A model generated the notes under the pieces. It searched no databases, was not told the DNA's origin, and saw only the letters and a list, made by a program, of their open reading frames with translations. Positions 62,183 to 64,000 of a DNA stretch of 64,000 nt are shown piece by piece. Numbering within the stretch: position 1 is the stretch's first letter; the number at the start of each line of letters is the position of its first letter. The position numbers and the translations under genes were made by a program. This stretch comes from Carallia brachiata (Eukaryota > Streptophyta > Magnoliopsida > Malpighiales > Rhizophoraceae). The stretch lies in assembly GCA_021464245.1 (NCBI GenBank), contig JADCRB010000016.1:14974526-15038525 (forward strand). The letters run 5' to 3'.

Positions 62183-63717
62183 GTTATGACCCTGACCTGC
62201 CTCCCTGGGGTCTGCGTAAAAGAACAAAATTTTGCTGGTGATGGCTAAACAATTTTTTTTTTCTGTAAAGAATATGGTAGCTTATAATTGAGGAAGAGGC
62301 ATGCAAAGAAAAAAACTGAAATTCGAATCATATACTTCTTAAATGAAAGCATATATTTTCAACCACTCCAAATAAAGTGATCCTCAATAGCTAAACAGAT
62401 GACTAAACAATTTCTTTTTTCCTTGGTCAAAGGCTAAATAATTTTTTTTTTTCTGGGTAAGCGAGGAAGGCCGAAGCCCATACATATCGAAGTTACCTAA
62501 ATTTGGACTTCAACTACCCAGACTGATTGGTAGGAGAGAATCAAATTATTCTAGATAATTGAACTCCAACGGTATCGTACATCAACCGATAATAGAGTCG
62601 TGAGGGGATTCCCAAAAAAACATGAAGCCCCATGCAAGCTTATGTGCTATACTGTTTCCTAAGCTGCTACATACATCAACAGCAAGATCCTTCTGGGCCT
62701 GTTGGCTAAACTCCCTTATGCCTATGGGCTTACAGAGTGGCTACACATCAAAGAACACTTATGTCTTTTGGTGTGGGTTCTCTAGTCCATGCCTGAAAGG
62801 CCTAAAACTATTCGGTTTAACTGAGGCCTAAACAAATGCGGCCGAACTCAATAAAAGCCCACATTTTTCTTCATCATGGGAATGGGCTGCCTTCTTAGTG
62901 GATCTGGTATGACCCCACCAATCTTATGAGCAGCTTTTTTTTTTTTTTTTTGATTAGGAGAGAGGCCGAAGGTCAGGAAAGAAGAAAATAGTAATAATTT
63001 GAAAGGAACAAAAGTTTGTTGCTGATGGCTAAAGAACTTTTTATTTTGAAGGAAAATATGGCCAATTGGGTTCAACTAACAAATGAGAGCGGATTAAATC
63101 ATTATTGGGTACACCACCAGCAAGATCCCTGCAGCCTGTTGGGTAAAGCCTCTGATAACAGTGGGCTCCTTGGGTCATTCCACATCAAACAATGCTCATG
63201 TGCTATTCTTGACCAATCTGATGGGAAGTTTCTTGTTCAGGTCATGGTTAAAGCCATTATTTGGGCCATAGAACAGTTGGACTCGAGTAAAAAACAAAAC
63301 AATTATTTGGAGATACCTTATTTCATAGCAGGAACATTTTAGGACTCTATGCTCTTCCTTTTGCTTTCAGCTCCTTTCATGCAAATGGTGTCCAAATATC
63401 CCCATCATTTTTTATTAAAAGCTCACCCTCTTTGATTTAAGTAACTTGGCTGTGAAATGTCTTGCAAGTTCAGATGAAGGACCTTACCTAAAAGCATTAT
63501 GTGATAGTTCCAAATGAACCCAAAAGGTGATGGAAAAAAATATGGTCTGAGAACTATTGATTTCTTTTTTAAATGATATCAGTGATTCTCAAAGTGTGGT
63601 AACAAGCTTAATCCTTTAAATTAAAAAAGCTTTCTGACATGATTTTTATTTTTTCAAAAAAAAAAGCCTTAATTTATAGAACAAAGACGATTATAATTGA
63701 AAAAAGATAGGTAGTCA

Positions 63718-63853
63718 GAGGATTTATACAGAATCTATCCAGAATGATGTAAATATGATATCGTTTTAAATCCCACATAAATAAAAAATCATGTAGGACT
63801 CGAAACGATATCAACATAGTATCATTCTGATTGAATTCTGATTAAATCTTCTA
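63718..63853. mobile_element. Small foldback MITE
   Basis: AGAATGATGTAAATATGATA and ATCGTTTTAAATCC on the left are mirrored by GGACTCGAAACGATATC and AGTATCATTCT on the right, with outer ends GAGGATTTA and TAAATCTTC. A related palindromic scrap (GAAGATTTAA to TTAAATCTTC) lies in the tandem units at about 4160 and 5178. Confidence 0.6.
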
Positions 63854-64000
63854 GACATGTAACAACACTCGAATAGTTTAGTTTACTGATAGCAGAATGT
63901 AAGCAAACTCCGTGTAAGAAATTCATGCAAATTTCCGACACGCCTTAGTGCTTAGAGAACTTGACCAATATCGGACTTCTAACATAATGATTATTTGATA

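Larger units (their letters stand above)
60617..64000. other. Upstream flank of the intact subtilase and right end of the window
   Basis: No certain gene. From 60738 a TRIM-like remnant and from about 61040 sequence shared with 51771-52700 mark the duplicated upstream region. A hAT MITE is at 61658-62182. Two diverged copies of the GGGCCTGTTGG-type block lie at about 62660-62860 and 63090-63215; the plus-strand open frame at 63016-63342 covers the second but matches no family I know. A foldback MITE is at 63718-63853. Confidence 0.5.

Noticed and set aside
63016..63342. 108-codon plus-strand frame as a gene
   Set aside because: It overlaps a block present in diverged, stop-containing copies at about 52.9 and 62.7 kb, so it looks like repeat DNA.

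Overview
The window is nuclear DNA of a flowering plant, most likely a woody eudicot (rosid-like). Support comes from intron-containing genes with GT-AG junctions, AT-rich intergenic DNA full of degraded retroposons and MITEs, plant-only families (alpha-expansin, anthocyanidin synthase, plant subtilases) and no prokaryotic or organellar gene order. The species cannot be named from the sequence alone. Exon structures below were assembled by eye from reading frame, splice sites and family knowledge.

Layout, left to right. An alpha-expansin gene lies on the minus strand (3-2132). A 1-kb tandem duplication carrying a SINE-like element follows (3635-5821), then a gene-poor stretch. An anthocyanidin synthase (ANS/LDOX) gene at 10485-12094 (+) is broken by a frameshift. 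A hydroxypyruvate/glyoxylate reductase (HPR3-type) is at 15095-16816 (-). A long-inverted-repeat element sits at 16931-17799. A bHLH transcription factor is at 21809-22875 (-). About 9 kb of gene-free, transposon-littered DNA comes next. A YTH-domain m6A reader with eight coding exons is at 33526-36919 (+). The right-hand third is a subtilase cluster: one intact intronless gene at 38194-40497 (+), a minus-strand copy stopped by one TAG three codons before its catalytic serine (46148-48379), and an intact minus-strand sister (58247-60499).

The two minus-strand subtilases are tandem duplicates. Between them is a second copy of the promoter/upstream region (50152-51770) with no coding sequence attached, pointing to a lost third gene. 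The same interval carries a minus-strand retroposon with a hAT-type MITE nested in it, and next to it a plus-strand retroposon with a 16-bp target-site duplication.

The most unusual signal is not a gene. Ten places hold 8-20 bp direct repeats flanking inserts of only about 11-28 bases that consist of a poly-A (or poly-T) run plus a few bases such as TCGGTC. They look like insertions of nothing but the extreme 3' tail of a non-LTR retroelement. Four hAT-like elements have 8-bp target-site duplications legible by eye (three perfect, one 7 of 8). No CRISPR array, rRNA, tRNA, viral gene or clearly new multi-gene system was found.
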